64,000 bases of DNA. It comes from Ignavibacteria bacterium. Lineage in GTDB: Bacteria; Bacteroidota; Ignavibacteria; Tepidaquicellales; Tepidaquicellaceae. Location of the stretch: assembly GCA_036262055.1 (NCBI GenBank), contig DATAJP010000003.1:496001-560000 (forward strand). Direction: 5' to 3'. Below, in pieces: positions 26,963 through 35,749 of the stretch. The notes beneath the pieces were generated by a model. That model did no database searches, was not told where the DNA came from, and saw only the letters and a list, made by a program, of their open reading frames with translations. The position numbers and the translations under genes were made by a program. Within the stretch, counting starts at the first letter, position 1, and each line of letters starts with the position of its first letter.

Positions 26963-28525
26963 TTAGGGTTCCACAACATAGTTTAACACTCCTATACTTC
27001 GTATAATAGAAAAATCATCTCCTCGCACGCGTATCAATCCCGCATTCGGATTTGTAATGTATTCCATTTCAACAAAAACCTTTCCGAAACTTATTATTCT
27101 TGCAATGTCATCTCTGTTTAGTTCTGCAATAATCTCTCTTGTCTTTTGACCTCCGGGCACAACCGTTCCGTCAGTTCCAACATCAGCCGCATCCACAGTT
27201 ACGAAACCGTCCGCTTCAGGATTTGCAACTTTTTCGGTCAACACAAGAAGCGGATTATTCGTAGAGTCCGCAACAGTTATTTTAACCCGCATCTTTAAAG
27301 CGATGCCGTTTATCAATGTTGTCGTGAGGTTTATCTTCGAAATGTTATTTATTTTATCTCTTTGCTTCTGAGTAAATCCGCCTTTGGTGGTATCACGGTA
27401 AGAATTATAATTATTTGTTTGAAAACGCAAAGGAACATCGGCATAAAAATGCGACACAATACTGTCCTGAAAATCAAGCGTCGCATCCTGATAATCTGAA
27501 TTAAACACCTGGTCTCTGTTATAAAAAACTTTTCCCGGAACATTATTTAAAAATGAAATAATGTTGCTGTTAGACGGAGTTATGTTTAATTTCACTTCCC
27601 CATATGATTGCCCTGCCTGTTTTCTCGGAATAACAACGTTGTAAAATGAATCAAGCGTTCCGTTATTGTCAAAATCATAAAGCAGTCTGACCTGTGAATG
27701 TGTTATTTTATTTTCACCGGTGAAATATGCTTTCTGCAATGTAATCTGCGACTCTGCATAATTTCTTATTCTGAACTCTGATTTTTTTATAGTAGAAATA
27801 GTTAACGGGTTTTCAGGTGCATTCTCTCCAAACGGGTCATCGATTGTATCTTTTACATTTTTCGACAATAAAGGTTTAACTTTTCCCGAAACAAAATTTA
27901 TGTCGGTTCTGCTGACGGAATAATCAAACGAAGCAGTTCCCTGCTGGGATGCGGATGAAGAAATTTGAAACTGAAGATAATTCAGCAAAACCGTATTCTG
28001 AATTTTATAATCAATTAGCGGAATGTTATAGCTTCTCGTAGAATTTGGGTCAACTGTTCCCGACAAACTGTATGAAATATTTGTGGAAAGTTTTTTGAGA
28101 TTACTTATGCCTAGCGTAAAGTTATATGGAAACGAATTATTATTTCTGAAAACAAGATTTACGTTTCCGTTAATAAAAAATGCTTCTCTCACATAACTTG
28201 AGTCATCGAAATCAAGATTAATAATCGTGTCTCTGTTAAAAATAAAATTGTTTACCTTTGTGGCTATTCCGTCGAAATTTAGAGAGGTCCCGATTTCATC
28301 AACGTCATCGACCGATGCAACAAGTACAACATCATTGCTTACCGAATCGATGTAAATGTTCTGCTGCTTATCCAGCATTTTCGAAACAGTATAATTCCTG
28401 TTTACAAAAGATAAATTTGCTTCGACTTCCCAGTTTGGGGCAACAAATTTTTCAATGTTACAGCTTTGGAAAAGTATAATTGTGAGTGCAATTATTGGGG
28501 AAAGAACCTGCAGTTTTTTGAGCAT
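26963..28525 (-). CDS. large lipoprotein of unknown function
   Basis: A 520-residue protein with a lipoprotein signal, LQVLSPIIALTIILFQSC, the lipidated Cys being residue 22. The mature part is strand-rich with many Asn, Asp and Ser and no recognised enzyme motif. It lies between miaA (24-base gap) and the barrel gene (22-base gap). Outer-membrane anchoring next to a barrel suggests a surface or assembly role, but this is only context. Confidence 0.7.
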   Translation of the reverse strand: MLKKLQVLSPIIALTIILFQSCNIEKFVAPNWEVEANLSFVNRNYTVSKMLDKQQNIYIDSVSNDVVLVASVDDVDEIGTSLNFDGIATKVNNFIFNRDTIINLDFDDSSYVREAFFINGNVNLVFRNNNSFPYNFTLGISNLKKLSTNISYSLSGTVDPNSTRSYNIPLIDYKIQNTVLLNYLQFQISSSASQQGTASFDYSVSRTDINFVSGKVKPLLSKNVKDTIDDPFGENAPENPLTISTIKKSEFRIRNYAESQITLQKAYFTGENKITHSQVRLLYDFDNNGTLDSFYNVVIPRKQAGQSYGEVKLNITPSNSNIISFLNNVPGKVFYNRDQVFNSDYQDATLDFQDSIVSHFYADVPLRFQTNNYNSYRDTTKGGFTQKQRDKINNISKINLTTTLINGIALKMRVKITVADSTNNPLLVLTEKVANPEADGFVTVDAADVGTDGTVVPGGQKTREIIAELNRDDIARIISFGKVFVEMEYITNPNAGLIRVRGDDFSIIRSIGVLNYVVEP

Positions 28526-28549
28526 TAACTAAAATAAAGGATTTAAGGA

Positions 28550-29488
28550 TTAATTAAGTTTTTCACTATTTTTATAAAAATCGTTTATAATATAATCAGA
28601 TAATACGGCAAAATCTGTCGTATGTTCTACTACAACCCATTTTATTTTTTTATCCTTGTTAAACCAGGTCATTTGCCTTTTTGCATATCTTCGCGTGTTT
28701 TGTTTAATCATTTCCACCATTTCCTCATAATTATATTCGTTTTCAAAGTATTTCATCACTTCTTTAATTCCCACGGTATTGAGGGAATTGAAATTTTTAT
28801 AACTATAACCTCTATCCCATAAAGCCCTCACTTCTTCAACCAGTCCGGCTTTTATCATTTCATCGACTCTGTCATTAATTCTCTCATATAAATATTTTCT
28901 TTCAAGCATTAACCCGTATTGATGAGTTCTGAACTTTATCTCGACTTTATTTTTATGCAGTTCAGAAATCTTTTTTCCTGTCGCATAATAAATTTCAAGC
29001 GCTCTGATAATTCTTCGTATATTGCTTGGGAGCATTGCCGCTGCGGCAATCTTGTCAATTTCTTTAAGCTCATTATATAAAAATTCCCTCCCCTTCTGTT
29101 TTAACTTTTCGTTCAGTTCGGCTCTTATTTTTTTATCCTTTATTTCTTCATCAAAAAATCCTTCAATCAATGAACGCACATAAAGTCCGCTTCCCCCAAC
29201 TATTACTGGAGTTTTTCCGCGGCTCAAAATATCTTCAATAATCACCCGTCCTTTTTTACCATACTCTCCTGCGTTAAATTCCTCATCAAGATTGAGCTCT
29301 TCAATGAAATAATGTTTAATTAAATTCCGGTCATTTAAAGAAGGTGCAGAAGTTGCGACCGGTATGTGCAGATAAACCTGACGTGAATCCGCTGATACAA
29401 TCTCACCGTTAATTTTCTTCGCTATCTCAATTGAAAGCTTTGTTTTTCCGGATGCTGTAGGACCGACAATCGCAATAACGTCCTTCAT
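28550..29488 (-). CDS. miaA: tRNA dimethylallyltransferase MiaA
   Basis: A 312-residue enzyme that adds the isopentenyl group to A37 of tRNAs reading UNN codons. The P-loop GPTASGKT is at 9-16, followed by IVSADSRQVY and FNAGEYGK. VGGSGLYVRSLIEGF, NIRRIIRALEIY, and a C-terminal QNTRRYAKRQMTWF complete the family plan. Length is normal. Its ATG overlaps the flippase stop by four bases, so the two are translated from one message. Confidence 0.95.
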   Translation of the reverse strand: MKDVIAIVGPTASGKTKLSIEIAKKINGEIVSADSRQVYLHIPVATSAPSLNDRNLIKHYFIEELNLDEEFNAGEYGKKGRVIIEDILSRGKTPVIVGGSGLYVRSLIEGFFDEEIKDKKIRAELNEKLKQKGREFLYNELKEIDKIAAAAMLPSNIRRIIRALEIYYATGKKISELHKNKVEIKFRTHQYGLMLERKYLYERINDRVDEMIKAGLVEEVRALWDRGYSYKNFNSLNTVGIKEVMKYFENEYNYEEMVEMIKQNTRRYAKRQMTWFNKDKKIKWVVVEHTTDFAVLSDYIINDFYKNSEKLN

Positions 29489-30909
29489 ACACCCTTAGTT
29501 TTAACCAATTTAGCAACGGTGCTAAAATTCACAATTTTAAATGCAAATACTATGCCGATGTATCCTGCAATTATCAGCAATTTTGTGATAAGATTTATTT
29601 GGGGGGAATAAAACCAAAATAAAATAACGGAAATTAAGCTTAAAAAAATCATGCAGATTTTAAAATATTCATAATCAATTCTGTAAAACTTCTGCGCTGT
29701 TATATAAATTCCGATTACCATTAGTAAATAACTCAGCAAAGTTGAATATGCCGCTCCCATCATTCCTAACGATGGGATTAGAAGCAAGTTTGAGACTACA
29801 TTTGCAGCCGCAGCTATTCCCGTTATCAAAGGCAGGTATTTTGTCTTTTTCTTGAAGTAAATTCCCGGCATCAGATTCACATACACCCCGTTCAATAAAT
29901 ATGCTGTCAAAATAATAGGTACAATCTCCAGTCCCGACCTGTAGCTTTGACCAAAAATCAGAATGATGTCATTCAAAAATAAAGTTGTTACAAGACAAAT
30001 GAACGCTCCTACCATAATAAATAAAGTCATCACTTTTGAGAACAATAACTTTGCATTTTCATCCTTCGCATTGTTCAAAAAGAAAGGTCGCCACGCAAAA
30101 TCAAACATTGTAACGAATATCATCATTATTATCCCGAGCTTGTAATTCGCAGTATATATCCCTGCTGTCTGATCATTCGTCAGATATACGAGCATTGGTC
30201 TGTCGATTACCTGTATGATATTCGCGCTTATTCCTGCGGGAATATAAGGAAGCGAAAACTTCAAAAGTTCAATAAATAACTCTTTGTTAAATTTAATTTC
30301 CAGGTTTGCAAAAATTTCCGGCAGGAGAATAATAAACGTTACAACCGAAGCCGCAAGGTTGCTGATTAAAATTGCCTCAATACCCATGTTAAATCCGATT
30401 ATCAATATGAAATTCAAAGCAACATTAACAACAATATTGATTATTTTAATAATCGAAAACTTAACCGGTTTGTGATGAAGACGCAGATTTGCAAACGGCA
30501 CAAGAACTATTGCATCAAAAAATAAAATGAGAGCCGTATATTTTATGAGGTCATAGTTAGCTTGTGTGACAGAAAAAATTCCCGAAAAAACGGATGGAAA
30601 GAAAAATAAAACTGCAGATAAAATAAGTGAGTTTAAAAAAATAGTAACGAACGGTAGTGAAAAATTTTCTTTCTTGCTTCCTATTTCCTGAAAAGCCGAA
30701 AATCTGAAAAATCCTGATTCAAGCCCGAGAGAAAAAAAGACATTGAGAATTGCAATGTACGCAAAAATATTTGCGATGATACCATATTCTGCCGGTGGAA
30801 TGAAGTTCGTATAAAAGGGAACGAGTATGAAATTCAAAAATCTTCCGACCATCGTGCTGGTTCCGTAAATCAGCGTTTCCTTCGAAAGATTTTTTATTTT
30901 TTGTATCAT
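29485..30909 (-). CDS. Wzx-like oligosaccharide flippase / polysaccharide biosynthesis membrane protein
   Basis: A 474-residue MATE-superfamily protein with about 12-14 membrane segments. It opens IYGTSTMVGRFLNFILVPFY, the usual start of O-antigen/teichoic-acid flippases, with SAAYGIIANIF-type motif (PPAEYGIIANIFAYI) next. The frame extends to a TTG at 30930, but the ATG at 30909 is preferred because the longer version runs up to the terminator hairpin. It moves lipid-linked sugars across the inner membrane. No glycosyltransferases are adjacent, which is unusual. It is first in the operon flippase-miaA-lipoprotein-barrel. Confidence 0.85.
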   Translation of the reverse strand: MIQKIKNLSKETLIYGTSTMVGRFLNFILVPFYTNFIPPAEYGIIANIFAYIAILNVFFSLGLESGFFRFSAFQEIGSKKENFSLPFVTIFLNSLILSAVLFFFPSVFSGIFSVTQANYDLIKYTALILFFDAIVLVPFANLRLHHKPVKFSIIKIINIVVNVALNFILIIGFNMGIEAILISNLAASVVTFIILLPEIFANLEIKFNKELFIELLKFSLPYIPAGISANIIQVIDRPMLVYLTNDQTAGIYTANYKLGIIMMIFVTMFDFAWRPFFLNNAKDENAKLLFSKVMTLFIMVGAFICLVTTLFLNDIILIFGQSYRSGLEIVPIILTAYLLNGVYVNLMPGIYFKKKTKYLPLITGIAAAANVVSNLLLIPSLGMMGAAYSTLLSYLLMVIGIYITAQKFYRIDYEYFKICMIFLSLISVILFWFYSPQINLITKLLIIAGYIGIVFAFKIVNFSTVAKLVKTKGV

Positions 30910-30930
30910 TGCATTAAATGCATTAAACAA

Positions 30931-30965
30931 AAAAAGTTACCCGCCATAACAACGGATAACTTTTT
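30931..30965 (-). terminator. terminator after the first YFCE-family gene
   Basis: Arms AAAAAGTTACCC and GGATAACTTTTT (one mismatch) around an 11-base loop. It lies between the stop at 30992 and the flippase start at 30909, so it separates the paralogue cluster from the flippase operon. Confidence 0.7.
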
Positions 30966-30991
30966 CTATGAATAATATTTTTTTACTGATG

Positions 30992-31408
30992 TTATTTATA
31001 TTGGATGCTAACTTGACCTGAAGTTAAGAAATTCCTTTCACTGTCATATACATAAACATTATATAAGCCGGCTTTATAAAAAGTTACCTGCTTGTAGAAC
31101 CATATCCAGTCTCTTTCTGTATCCTGATAAATCGTATTGTCATATGCCTCCCCGCCGTAACTGTCGACTTTATAAATTTCATATGAAACGCTTTTTGTGC
31201 CCAGCTCATACGGTAAACGCACGAGAAAATAAAGATATCCCCCGTTGCCTCCTATGGTAAATACACTGCTCGGCGACTGCGCATAACCGCTTCCGTCAAC
31301 CCCTTCACAGAAATATAACGTCTGTGAATTTGCGCTCGAAACCCCAAAAGAAATAATTGAAAATAAAATTAAAGCGTAAAGCTTGTAATTTTGTATTAGT
31401 TTTTTCAT
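30992..31408 (-). CDS. YFCE-family secreted protein, paralogue 1
   Basis: A 138-residue protein with signal peptide about 1-29 (ILFSIISFGVSSANSQ). The mature protein starts TLYFCEG and is strand-rich, with GGYLYFLVRLPYELG, WIWFYKQVTF and a final GLYNVYVYDSERNFL. The layout (Y-F-C-E at the start, a Y-L-x-x-x-V strand, and a G-x-Y-x-V-x-x-x-x-x strand near the end) matches the next two genes, so the three are tandem paralogues. I do not recognise the family. It is probably periplasmic, with a single conserved cysteine. A terminator follows. Confidence 0.65.
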   Translation of the reverse strand: MKKLIQNYKLYALILFSIISFGVSSANSQTLYFCEGVDGSGYAQSPSSVFTIGGNGGYLYFLVRLPYELGTKSVSYEIYKVDSYGGEAYDNTIYQDTERDWIWFYKQVTFYKAGLYNVYVYDSERNFLTSGQVSIQYK

Positions 31409-31429
31409 TTACTTGTATTTTTATACAAA

Positions 31430-31458
31430 AAAAGACAGGCACATTGCGCCTGTCTTTT
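31430..31458 (-). terminator. terminator after YFCE paralogue 2
   Basis: Perfect 11-base arms (AAAAGACAGGC and its complement) with a 7-base loop, 20 bases past the stop at 31479. Genes 1 and 2 of the cluster therefore appear to be separate transcription units. Confidence 0.8.
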
Positions 31459-31478
31459 AAAAAGTTTTATTTTTTTTA

Positions 31479-31904
31479 TTACCTTGGAATAATTTCAACA
31501 AGCGCGCTTGCAACAGTTCTGTTGCTGCTGTTGAGCAAGAATACCCTGTAAATTCCCGGGTCATCAAAGCTCATGTCGCTTTCAGCATTTCTTGAAAAAT
31601 AAATGTATTTCATATCGGGTGAAACTGAATAATTGAATTTTTTGTAAAATGAAAAAGTACCGGTTCTGCAATCATACTTATCAAACTGAATTGATACATC
31701 TGATAATCCCAATGCGTTTGCAGATTTAACCATAACAGTTAAATATCCCGGATAAAATCTGTCACTGACATCAATTTCACCTGTTACGTCATCATATTTT
31801 TCACAGAAATACATCACAGGTTCGCTTTGTGCGTTTGATTTTGAACTAAAACCAAACAACAAAGCAACAACAAATAATCCAAAAAGTAATTTTAATTTAG
31901 ACAT
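31479..31904 (-). CDS. YFCE-family secreted protein, paralogue 2
   Basis: A 141-residue protein with signal peptide about 1-25 (FVVALLFGFSSKSNAQ). The mature region begins VMYFCEKYD and contains DVSDRFYPGYLTVMVK, YIYFSRN and GIYRVFLLNSSNRTV. It aligns by eye with paralogue 3 across its whole length (V-S-D-R-F-x-P-G-x-L-T-V-M-V-K is shared). An all-beta, Ig-like fold is plausible. No catalytic motif is evident. It lacks the lipobox and linker of paralogue 3, so it should be soluble in the periplasm. Confidence 0.7.
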   Translation of the reverse strand: MSKLKLLFGLFVVALLFGFSSKSNAQSEPVMYFCEKYDDVTGEIDVSDRFYPGYLTVMVKSANALGLSDVSIQFDKYDCRTGTFSFYKKFNYSVSPDMKYIYFSRNAESDMSFDDPGIYRVFLLNSSNRTVASALVEIIPR

Positions 31905-32015
31905 TCTGTCTCCTTTTATTTATTTAATTAATGAATAAACTATAATTTAACCTTTATAGCTTATTACTTCTACTTCCTTCTAATCTATTTTATAGCACGG
32001 AAGTTCCATCATTTT

Positions 32016-32594
32016 TTATCTTTTTACGACTTCTACGTCATTTGAAAGCAGCGGTGTTCCGTCTGTTTTTTGCAAAATTACTCTGTATGTTCCCGGTGAA
32101 CTGAATTTTAATTTATCCTTGTCCTGAAAATAAGTATAAGTCCAGTTCGGCTGAATGTCGAAAGGAATGGTTGTTATTATCTGCTCACTGATTTTATCAC
32201 CGTTCGCGTCAGCAACTTTTGATAATCTCAATTCGGCTTTGCTGACTCCTAAAGGTTCATCGGTTTTTACCATAACTGTAAGCCAGCCGGGTGTGAATCT
32301 ATCTGAGACACCAATTTCTTCTCCGTTTTTGTAATCTTCACAGAAATAAAGTTTTCCGCTTACAGTTCCTGCAGAAGTATTATTCTTTGTTGTGTTGTCG
32401 GATGATTTGTTATTTGAGCCGCTGTTATTGTTACCTGAATTATTTTCTTCGGTTTTTGTAGTTTGCTGCTTATTATTGTCACTTCCTGATGATGTATTAT
32501 TATCATCACCTTTGAATTTATTACAGGCAAGCAAAACACCGACTGTAACAACTAATGCAAAAAGAAATGAAAATTTGTGGGATAATTGTTTCAT
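32016..32594 (-). CDS. YFCE-family lipoprotein, paralogue 3
   Basis: A 192-residue protein. A lipobox, VTVGVLLAC, puts the lipidated cysteine at residue 24. A low-complexity linker of Asn, Ser, Thr, Lys and Gly runs to about residue 78. The YFCE domain follows: KLYFCEDY, GVSDRFTPGWLTVMVK, WTYTYF, GTYRVILQKTDG and a final VEVVKR. The linker would hold the domain away from the membrane. The function is unknown; nadC lies 54 bases upstream and may be co-transcribed. Confidence 0.7.
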   Translation of the reverse strand: MKQLSHKFSFLFALVVTVGVLLACNKFKGDDNNTSSGSDNNKQQTTKTEENNSGNNNSGSNNKSSDNTTKNNTSAGTVSGKLYFCEDYKNGEEIGVSDRFTPGWLTVMVKTDEPLGVSKAELRLSKVADANGDKISEQIITTIPFDIQPNWTYTYFQDKDKLKFSSPGTYRVILQKTDGTPLLSNDVEVVKR

Positions 32595-32648
32595 ATGTGG
32601 TTTTTTTGAAGTTGATATAGCGAAAAATAATTTAAAAGCACTATTTTT

Positions 32649-33521
32649 TCAAGATATAAAATCTAATGCTATATCTAGCGACTTATTTGAGTGAGTCAGC
32701 GCTCCCGAGGATATATAATTGATTCCGCGCAGTTTTGAATATTTTCTGATATTTGAAATATTCACACCACCCGAAATCTCAGTTTCAAATCTTCCCTTCA
32801 CCAACTCACCGGCTTTTTTAAGCTGACTTAAATTAAAATTATCAAACATAATCCTGTCAACTAATCCCCTTCCTTTCTCGACAACAAGTTTCAGCTCATT
32901 TAAATCTTTTACTTCAATCTCAACCTTTACTTTTTTCCTGAACCTTTTGAGTTTCTTCAAAACATTTTCAATTCCGTCATTTGCTTCGATATGATTATCT
33001 TTTATAAGCATCATATCATATAAGCCAAACCTGTGATTTTCACCGCCGCCGATTTTCACTGCAAGTTTTTCAAACAATCTGAAATTCGGGGTGGTCTTTC
33101 TTGTATCTAAAATCTTTATGTTCTTATTATTCAATCTTCTCGTTGCTTCGTTCAACATCGTTGCAATCCCGCTCATCCTCTGAATAATATTTAAGCTCAG
33201 TCTTTCACCCATAAGTAAACTTCTCGTCTTTCCCGAAATCTCTCCCGCAACTTTTCCTTTTTTAACCTTATCACCATCCTTAACAAAAAATTTTACCTTA
33301 ACATTTTTATCTATCAGTTCAAAAACTCTCTCAAAAATTTTTAATCCCGCAATGATTCCTGTTTCCTTAACCAAAACAATTGCCTTCGAATGTTCATTCC
33401 TTGGAATCAAAAACTCTGACGTAACATCACCCCTACCGACATCTTCCTGCAAAGCTAATCTAATCAGCTTATCACACTCTCTCCAGTTAAAATTTTTATA
33501 GTGATTCAATTTTATTTTCAA
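32649..33521 (-). CDS. nadC: nicotinate-nucleotide pyrophosphorylase (quinolinate phosphoribosyltransferase)
   Basis: A 290-residue enzyme of de novo NAD synthesis, converting quinolinate and PRPP to nicotinate mononucleotide. Family marks are: LALQEDVGRGDVTSEFL, RSLLMGERLSLNIIQRMSGIAT, ILDTRKTTPNFR, GGGENHRFGLYDMMLIKDNH, then VEIEVKDLNEL, and the C-terminal EISGGVNISNIRKYSKLRG. Length is standard. No nadA or nadB is near. Confidence 0.94.
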   Translation of the reverse strand: MKIKLNHYKNFNWRECDKLIRLALQEDVGRGDVTSEFLIPRNEHSKAIVLVKETGIIAGLKIFERVFELIDKNVKVKFFVKDGDKVKKGKVAGEISGKTRSLLMGERLSLNIIQRMSGIATMLNEATRRLNNKNIKILDTRKTTPNFRLFEKLAVKIGGGENHRFGLYDMMLIKDNHIEANDGIENVLKKLKRFRKKVKVEIEVKDLNELKLVVEKGRGLVDRIMFDNFNLSQLKKAGELVKGRFETEISGGVNISNIRKYSKLRGINYISSGALTHSNKSLDIALDFIS

Positions 33522-33529
33522 CTAATGAT

Positions 33530-33650
33530 TGTCATTCCTGCGAAGGCAGGAATCCCAGTACACGACAGTCAAGACTGTTTATCGTACTTAACACAAAATT
33601 CCCCTCTTGAGAGGGGTGGCTCCGACTTTGTCGGAGACGGGGTGTGTTAA
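33530..33650 (+). repeat. GTCATTCC repeat and two-stem repeat copy 5
   Basis: GTCATTCCTGCGAAGGCAGG is at about 33531-33550. Copy 5 of the two-stem repeat spans 33598-33650, with stem 2 CTCCGAC-TTT-GTCGGAG. Its GTGTTAA tail supplies the stop codon of the thioesterase gene on the opposite strand. Confidence 0.8.
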
Positions 33651-34048
33651 ATCCTCCCCTTAACTATCTCCAACAATCTCTCCGGTGGTCTTGTCGGCTT
33701 CATCGTATCCGCCTTCACAAAAGAATGCACCGTATGCCCCGTTACAACCAATCTATCACCAAGATACAGCTCATACTCAATTCTTATTTTCACAGTCGGC
33801 ACTTCTTTCAAAATCGTTTTTATGGTAATCACATCATCATAAGTCGCCGATGAAAAATATTTTGCCGAACTCTCAATCACCGGAAGTGCAATCCCGATTG
33901 CTTCCATCTCTGTATATGGATAACCAATCTGCCTCAGCATATCATTTCTTCCGGCTTCAAAATATTCATAATACCTGCCATAATACACCACACCCATCTT
34001 ATCCGTATGCGCATACAAAACTCTCTGCTGTATTTCTGTTACTATCAT
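33647..34048 (-). CDS. acyl-CoA thioesterase, YbgC/4-hydroxybenzoyl-CoA thioesterase type
   Basis: A 133-residue hot-dog-fold protein. The active-site region is HTDKMGVVYYGRYYEYFEAGR (about 16-36), with the catalytic Asp in T-D-K-M-G. The order matches YbgC-like thioesterases. It hydrolyses acyl-CoA or acyl-ACP thioesters; chain specificity cannot be read. The stop codon lies within a dispersed repeat, so the repeat lands exactly at the 3' end of the gene. No tol-pal genes are nearby, so a Tol-Pal role is not supported by context. Confidence 0.87.
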   Translation of the reverse strand: MIVTEIQQRVLYAHTDKMGVVYYGRYYEYFEAGRNDMLRQIGYPYTEMEAIGIALPVIESSAKYFSSATYDDVITIKTILKEVPTVKIRIEYELYLGDRLVVTGHTVHSFVKADTMKPTRPPERLLEIVKGRI

Positions 34049-34049
34049 A

Positions 34050-34335
34050 TTTTTATTTCCCCCTTTGTAAGCGGAACGTCCCGTCTCGGCAGGAGGGTTA
34101 GGGGGAGGACAACTCCTCCTGTCATTCCCGCGCAGGCGGGGGGAACCCTCTGGGTCATCTAAGCGAATATATTTATTGAACTAATATTGCTCACGCTCTA
34201 AACACGCTCTAACACAAAATTCCCCTCTTGAGAGGGGTGGCTCCGACAAAGTCGGAGACGGGGTGTGTAAATTCCCTCTTAACCTTTTAAACTTACTTTC
34301 TCCCGCAGGAGTCTCCTGAAAGGGACTCCTGCGAA
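34050..34335 (+). repeat. repeat cluster including two-stem repeat copy 6
   Basis: Contains CCCCCTTTGTAAGCGGAACG with TCCCGTCTCGGCAGGAGGG, GTCATTCCCGCGCAGGCGGG (about 34118-34140), and two-stem copy 6 at 34219-34269 with stem 2 CTCCGAC-AAA-GTCGGAG. The end has GGAGTCTCCTGAAAGGGACTCC, a hairpin right after the GlcD-like gene that might terminate it. No gene is visible. Confidence 0.75.
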
Positions 34336-34339
34336 AAAC

Positions 34340-35737
34340 CTAATCCCCAAATATCTTCCCCGGATTCAAAATCCCCTTCGGGTCCATCGTATCCTTAATC
34401 TTCTTCATCAAATCAATCTCATCTTTCTTCAAGGCAATCGATAAATAATTTTTCTGTGAATACCCAATTCCGTGCTCGCCCGAAATCGTTCCGCCAAGAC
34501 CGACGGTCAACTGAAAAATTTCCTTAACCGCCGGCTCAATGTTTTCATCCCAAGCTTTACTATCTAATTTATCCTTCAAAATATTCACATGCACATTACC
34601 ATCACCCGCATGTCCATAGCAAATCGAAGTAATGCCATACCTCTCGCAGATTTCTTTCACTCCGCTTACAAGCTCAGGAATTTTCGCTCTCGGAACAACG
34701 GTATCTTCTTCCTTATAAGCCGATATTGATTTCACCGCTTCGCCAATGCACCTGCGCAAAGCCCAAAGCTCATTCATTTTCTGCGCATCTTCGGCAAGAA
34801 CAATATCAATCACATTAAACCTCTCAAGCACTCCTGCAATGGTTTCGATATCGCTGTTCAACTGGTCTTCATAATTCCCATCGACTTCAATCAACAACTG
34901 CGCCGCCGCTTCATTGTTCGGAAAAACTTTATGCAATTGCCTTTCCGCCGCCTGAATAGCAGACTTCTCCATAAACTCTAATGCTGACGGTGTAATACCC
35001 GCTCTGAAAATCTCCGCAACTGCTGCCGTGCAGTTACGCATATCATCAAAAGCAGCAAGCAAAACTTTTTTATGTTTAGGTTTCGGTATAAGCTTGAAAA
35101 TAATTTTTGTAATTACCCCAAGCGTTCCCTCACTGCCGACAATGAGCTGTGTCAGATTATATCCCGTAACATTTTTTATCACCCTCGCACCCGTATTCAA
35201 AATTTCTCCCGTTGGAGAAACAAACTCAATTCCTAAAATATAATCCTTCGTCACTCCGTACTTCACCGCTCTCGGACCGCCCGCGCACTCCGCAAGATTG
35301 CCTCCAAGCGTACAGCTTCCCCGTGATGCTGGGTCAGGCGGATAATACATATCCTTCTTTTCACACTCATCCTGAAAAATCTGCGTGATAACTCCCGGCT
35401 CTACAACCGCCTGAAAATTCACGTCATCGATTTCAATTATCTTCTTAAAATTTTCCATCGATAAACATATCCCGCCGAAAATTGCCAAAGCTCCACCTGA
35501 CAGCCCCGTTCCTCCGCCTCGCGGATAAACAGGAATGGAAAACTCATTCGCTAATTTTATGATTTGGCTTACTTCTTGTGTGGTGTGCGGCTTCACGATG
35601 ACTTCCGGCTTGAACCGGAAGTCTTCCGTGTAATCTTTGGAGTATATATCTAAGTTATAGTCGTCAAGAAAAATATTTTCTTTCCCTGCGATTTCTGTAA
35701 GCTTATTTAGAACTTCATCGTTAATCTTATTATACAT
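34340..35737 (-). CDS. FAD-binding 2-hydroxyacid oxidase, GlcD-like
   Basis: A 465-residue VAO-type flavoprotein. The FAD-binding domain (about 35-215) has YPRGGGTGLSGGALA, PDPASRGSCTLGGNLAECAGG and GSEGTLGVITKI. The C-terminal substrate domain ends with CYGHAGDGNVHVNIL, GTISGEHGIGYSQK and DPKGILNPGK. It oxidises glycolate or a D-2-hydroxy acid such as D-lactate. No GlcE/GlcF partner is adjacent. It is 12 bases after the htrA-like gene, so probably co-transcribed. Confidence 0.88.
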   Translation of the reverse strand: MYNKINDEVLNKLTEIAGKENIFLDDYNLDIYSKDYTEDFRFKPEVIVKPHTTQEVSQIIKLANEFSIPVYPRGGGTGLSGGALAIFGGICLSMENFKKIIEIDDVNFQAVVEPGVITQIFQDECEKKDMYYPPDPASRGSCTLGGNLAECAGGPRAVKYGVTKDYILGIEFVSPTGEILNTGARVIKNVTGYNLTQLIVGSEGTLGVITKIIFKLIPKPKHKKVLLAAFDDMRNCTAAVAEIFRAGITPSALEFMEKSAIQAAERQLHKVFPNNEAAAQLLIEVDGNYEDQLNSDIETIAGVLERFNVIDIVLAEDAQKMNELWALRRCIGEAVKSISAYKEEDTVVPRAKIPELVSGVKEICERYGITSICYGHAGDGNVHVNILKDKLDSKAWDENIEPAVKEIFQLTVGLGGTISGEHGIGYSQKNYLSIALKKDEIDLMKKIKDTMDPKGILNPGKIFGD

Positions 35738-35749
35738 TAATAAATGCGA

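Noticed and set aside
30910-30930. TTG start of the flippase seven codons upstream of the ATG
   Set aside because: It runs up to the terminator hairpin of the preceding gene; the ATG at 30909 fits the family start.
33647-34048. Tol-Pal role for the YbgC-like thioesterase
   Set aside because: No tolQ, tolR, tolB or pal gene is adjacent; the family is broad.
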